This document shows positions 52,675 through 56,147 of a DNA stretch of 56,147 bases, in pieces (the stretch's first letter is position 1; each line of letters starts with the position of its first letter). The DNA comes from Zygophlyctis sp. KS116 (taxonomy: Eukaryota; Chytridiomycota). Under the pieces are notes generated by a model. It was given only the letters and a program-made list of their open reading frames with translations. It did no database searches and was not told the DNA's origin. Made by a program: the position numbers and the translations under genes. Location: NCBI GenBank assembly GCA_054661495.1, contig BAAFSQ010000040.1, positions 1 to 56,147 of the forward strand. The letters run 5' to 3'.

Positions 52675-53724
52675 TTATTCCTTTTTTGAGAGTATTGCAA
52701 ATAAAAAGAGTGATAACAATGTGGCGATTACTATTTCTGTTTTAGGATCTGTTTGATTGTTTTCAGAATGAATTACTGATGTATTCATTCTAGGATCCTT
52801 TAATAAGAGTTGGACAATTGACTCGTGTCCTAATTTAGAAGCAATTCTAAGAGCCATATCATCTTCTGATCTAGGATTCACTCGAGAGTCTTTTAATAGT
52901 TTTTCTACTAATTCTAAATTTCCATGATATGCTGCCCAAATAATGATGAAATTGTTATTGACGGTTGGATCTACTCTTGCATCTTTAAGAAGTCGTAAAA
53001 CTATATCTCCATATCCATTCTTTGAGGCTAAAATTAACGCTTGGCTATTGAGAGCTGAAGGATCCACTTTACCTGTATTTAGTAAACTTTCAACAATCTC
53101 TAAATATCCGTTATCAGATGCGATCCTAATGGCCATATTATTTCGGGCAGCAGGATCAACTTTTGTTTTAGATAGAAGAGTATTGACAATATTTACATGT
53201 CCATTTTCAGCCGCTAAAATAATTGACATATTATCAACAACTGTTAGATCAACCTTTGGATTCTCGATAAGAAAATCAACAATATCCAAATGTCCAAATT
53301 CACAAGCCAAAATTAATGCTCGATTGTTTTGTGCTGAAGGATTAACATTTTTCAATGTTTTCATTATATCCAAAGATCCATATTTAGAAGCTAAAATGAA
53401 AAGTAATGTCTGGTCAAAATCGGGATTCAGTAGCAATTGGTCTAAATGGATTTGATTAATCTGAAAATCGTTGTCCATGAGTCTTGTGAATGCAGCATAT
53501 TCATCTAAAAAAGTATTATGATATCTTAATGGATTATTTAGTTTATGATCAAGAGGATCATCATTAAAGGTATTGTAATCTTTTGCCAGAGCATAAGCAT
53601 CTTCAAAGGCAAGTAATTTCATGAATTGATGAAAGTTGTTTTGATTTAATGAATGATCGTCAACCTGAATAATCGGATGAGCAATTAGCAATTGGACCAA
53701 GTAAAGAATGCTAATTGTTTTCAT
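52675..53724 (-). CDS. Ankyrin-repeat protein with signal peptide and C-terminal membrane helix
   Basis: Single-exon ORF of 349 residues, no homologue recognised by name. Residues 1-17 look like a signal peptide (MKTISILYLVQLLIAHP). Residues 20-105 are a leucine-rich spacer. Residues 105-315 hold about seven degenerate ankyrin repeats of 33-34 residues with the pattern VDP...NN.AI..A...GH..IV..LL, e.g. ILACEFGHLDIVDFL and ILAAENGHVNIVNTLL. Residues 329-345 form a hydrophobic segment (IVIATLLSLFLFAIL) followed by SKKE. The predicted type I layout puts the repeats in the ER lumen or outside the cell, unusual for ankyrins. Tail-to-tail with the MAPR gene, 12 nt apart. Confidence 0.75.
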   Translation of the reverse strand: MKTISILYLVQLLIAHPIIQVDDHSLNQNNFHQFMKLLAFEDAYALAKDYNTFNDDPLDHKLNNPLRYHNTFLDEYAAFTRLMDNDFQINQIHLDQLLLNPDFDQTLLFILASKYGSLDIMKTLKNVNPSAQNNRALILACEFGHLDIVDFLIENPKVDLTVVDNMSIILAAENGHVNIVNTLLSKTKVDPAARNNMAIRIASDNGYLEIVESLLNTGKVDPSALNSQALILASKNGYGDIVLRLLKDARVDPTVNNNFIIIWAAYHGNLELVEKLLKDSRVNPRSEDDMALRIASKLGHESIVQLLLKDPRMNTSVIHSENNQTDPKTEIVIATLLSLFLFAILSKKE

Positions 53725-53768
53725 GATATTGAGTTAATTGACAAATTATTGCCTAGGTCAAAACTGTA

Positions 53769-54798
53769 ATGTTGCTGATACTGATCAATCCACAATCAGG
53801 ACTTAAAGCAGCACCGCAAGTGTTCAAGAAGGTTGTTAGACCACATTTGAAAGTTGACTTTGAAGTGCATGAAACTGCCGCTCAACACCATGCGATTGAT
53901 TTGATCAAGAACCATTTTGTAATGTATCCGCAAACAAGCGAAATCATGATTTTGGGAGGTAAGATATAGTATTTAAATCAAGGGGACGGATCAGTCCATG
54001 AAGTAATCAAGGGGATCTGTGATTTGGAATCTATGCCACAATCAGTACAATTATGGATTATTCCATGCGGATCTGGGAATTCATTAGCAATGTCTGTAGG
54101 AGTTTATAGTCCTGAAGATGGAGTAAAACGATTTCTAAATAAGAATCTGATCAGGCCAAAGAAGTTAATAATTCATACTGTGTCAATGTCGTTCGAGGGG
54201 GAGTTTACATTTTTGGATTACTCTGTTTGCGTTATATCTTTTGGATTTCATACTCAGATTGTACGGCAATCGGAATGGTTACGATTTCTTGGGACTATAA
54301 GATTTCAGGTTTTATTATTATTTATTGAATATATAGTTGGCTGCTTTATGGAACTTGATATTTTTCAAGACTTATAATTGTGAATTTACTGGAGAGGACT
54401 CTGATCAGCCTAATTTTAGGAATTTAGGATATTTTATAGCAACAAAAGTTGATTTTTTGGATAGGGGATTCAGGATCTGCAAAACTTCAGATATATCTAG
54501 TAATGAATTTGACTTGATAAGTTTGGAAAATGTATCAAGATTTCAAATTGCAAAGTTTCTAAGTGCTGCAAGCTGTGAAAATACTTCTTCCAAGTGCAAT
54601 CTAGATTATGTTAGTACGTGTAAATCAGCAGGATTTAGTTTAAAGCCGAGTACTTCAAGTGGGCGTACATCAATGACAGATGGAAAAATTGGAATTGTGA
54701 ATGATATCTGCATTGATGGAGAGATTTTTGAAATACCAGATGGATCATCAGTGGTTGTCAAGCCTTTAATAGATTCTAAACAAGTTTTTATGTTGTAA
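53769..54798 (+). CDS. Diacylglycerol/sphingoid-base kinase family protein (DAGK catalytic domain)
   Basis: Exons 53769-53958, 53983-54308 and 54337-54798 (introns 24 and 28 nt) encode 325 residues. The catalytic domain has INPQSGLKAA (NPxSG), the glycine-rich GGDGSVHEVI formed across the first intron, and PCGSGNSLAMSVG (P.GSGN). The later part keeps DYSVCVISFGFHTQIV as in long-chain base kinases. It would phosphorylate sphingoid bases, ceramide or diacylglycerol with ATP. At 325 residues it is near the minimal kinase size, without the long insertions of yeast Lcb4/5. The second intron donor is GTTTTA. The specific substrate cannot be fixed by eye. Confidence 0.82.
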
Positions 54799-54938
54799 TC
54801 TACGACGAAGATTATGTATTTTTGGGATCTTTTTAGGGAACTATTTTAATAGATTGGCAACTTGAACTGACTTAAGTCCGTTTTAGGTTTCCATACCGTT
54901 GTTCTAATTTTCATTTTACAGAAGTTGACTGATTTATA

Positions 54939-55965
54939 ATGTTCAACTTTATCACCGACTCTAAACAGAAATTTAGTAGATTAAAAAAGCCTCTACAGCA
55001 TGAAATCGAAGTATTAGCAGTCTTTCTAGCACTGTTCATCATCATTGTCCCTCTAGTCGGAGTTTTTAATGCAAAGGAAGGGGAGCGAAAGGCATCAAAT
55101 GTTATCTTTAATTATCCAGCTACTCTGAATGGTTTCAATGGGATCGCTGTGGTTGGAAATGTTCCATTTGTGGAACCAAACAATTACAATTACAGAGTCA
55201 ATTTGAGGTTTACCCCTTATGGCAACTATAGTCAAGGTGATCTAGGGAAAATCTCAGTCCCTATAATGGTTAAGATCAATGGAAGAAAGTCTGATGTCGT
55301 CGAGGCTGGAGATGTGATCCCCCCGCAAGATCTTACATTTACATTTACAAGTGGTATTTTTCAATGAATTCTAATCAAAAATAGGCAGTGCGACAGAATA
55401 TCCATTTGAAGAATATACAGATATATTAATGATTGTGGCAACAGCTTTCATAGGGAATGAAACTCTTAATATTCCAATCGCTTTTGAATACTCAACTTTC
55501 TTGCAGGGATGGGATCTTACATCAGATATTCTGTCTCCTGATCTTGCGAACTATCTGGAATCAGAAACTCAGTTTCGACGCTCAAAGACTACAAAATTCT
55601 TCTCTGTTTTCATAAATATTTTGATGTGGCTTCTTAGCTTATTCTTGCTAGCTATAACTGTTGGTATCTGGTTTAGAAAAAGGAAAGTAGAGGCCCCACT
55701 TTTGGCTTTTAATGCTGCATTACTCTTTGCCATTCCTGCAATCAGACAGGTTCAGCCAGGTGTTCCTACGATTGGATGTATTGCAGATGCGGTTGGGTTC
55801 TTTTGGTGCATGGCTATAGTTTCTGCGTGTCTATTAGCGCTAATGTTAAATTACACTGTCAAGTATCAAGCAGATGTACCGTCCAAAAAGCACCTCAAAA
55901 CTCTTTCTGTAACTGAAACACCCAATGCGAATGACCTTATAGTTCCTGTTCACGAAGCTCAATAA
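54939..55965 (+). CDS. DUF4436 family integral membrane protein
   Basis: Exons 54939-55353 and 55385-55965 (31-nt intron) encode 331 residues. An N-terminal membrane helix (VLAVFLALFIIIVPLVGVF) is followed by a luminal/extracellular beta-rich domain of about 175 residues and a C-terminal bundle of three helices. The last loop reads PAIRQVQPGVPTIGCIADAV and GFFWCMAIV, the DUF4436 signature. Members occur in fungi and other eukaryotes; function is unknown. A cytosolic tail of about 40 polar residues ends the protein. Confidence 0.85.
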
Positions 55966-56147
55966 AATTTTTACATGTAATAACTCGTTGAATGATTCGT
56001 CCAAACCGTTGAAAAACCTATCCATTCTTATCCGATAACAACTCGAGAGCCATTTGTCCGAACTGCGCGATTCAAGACAAAATTTTCATTTTAAAAAGCG
56101 AAAATTTGCATTCAAATTTTGTAGTCTAGGTCTTGAAACTCCTTACC
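55966..56147. other. Window tail, no gene assigned
   Basis: 182 nt after DUF4436. It holds short hairpin-free mixed sequence with several CG-containing words (GATTCGTCC, GCGCGATTC). No ORF longer than about 12 codons with a clear family was found on either strand. It is likely a 3' UTR plus the promoter of the next gene. Confidence 0.4.

Noticed and set aside
55966-56147. Start of a minus-strand gene near 56060
   Set aside because: The ATG there opens only about 11 codons before a stop and no canonical short intron rescues it.

Overview
The window is a dense stretch of nuclear DNA from an early-diverging, flagellated (zoosporic) fungus. A Cryptomycota/Rozella-like organism fits best; another chytrid-grade or aphelid-grade lineage is possible, and no rRNA or barcode is present to settle it. 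The fungal signs are a velvet-domain regulator, a DUF4436 membrane protein and a GUP1-type MBOAT. The flagellar/centriolar signs are an axonemal dynein heavy chain (DNAH2 type), CCDC81, a four-TOG crescerin (TOGARAM) and CEP76. A Crinkler (CRN) protein hints at a parasite or host-associated life style. TAA, TAG and TGA all act as stops, so the code is standard.

I reconstructed 29 protein genes, about one per 1.9 kb, by joining exons across 93 introns; each model reads in frame to its stop. Nearly all introns are 23-32 nt long. No tRNA, rRNA, transposon or CRISPR was seen.

Layout: 1-4.4 kb, CEP76 (5'-partial) and NRDE2, overlapping by 4 nt. 4.5-7.3 kb, a Rab6/Ypt6 GTPase, a velvet factor and a CTDSPL2-type phosphatase on the plus strand. 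7.3-14.7 kb, GUP1-like MBOAT, glycine dehydrogenase and a Crinkler NTPase on the minus strand. 14.8-16.8 kb, DBF4. 16.8-30.9 kb, the complete DNAH2 gene (minus), head to head with CCDC81; C11orf65/MFI follows. 33.7-39.9 kb, PRP16/DHX38, IWR1, MMTAG2 (minus) and DDX6/Dhh1. 40-49 kb, RUVBL1, STEEP1-like (minus), a pyrimidine 5'-nucleotidase, RRP6/EXOSC10 and TOGARAM. 49-56 kb, PRP18 (minus), AlaX (minus), BUD31, UPF0047 (minus), a MAPR cytochrome b5-like protein, a secretory-pathway ankyrin-repeat protein (minus), a lipid kinase and DUF4436.

Functional themes are RNA processing (NRDE2, PRP16, PRP18, BUD31, DDX6, RRP6, MMTAG2), axoneme/centriole (CEP76, DNAH2, CCDC81, TOGARAM) and possible host interaction (Crinkler, ankyrin protein). 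Neighbouring genes are 7-230 nt apart, with one 4-nt tandem overlap, one 24-nt antisense overlap and one 362-nt gap. Promoters and 3' ends must therefore overlap adjacent genes. Assignments rest on recognising conserved families by eye; no database search was run.
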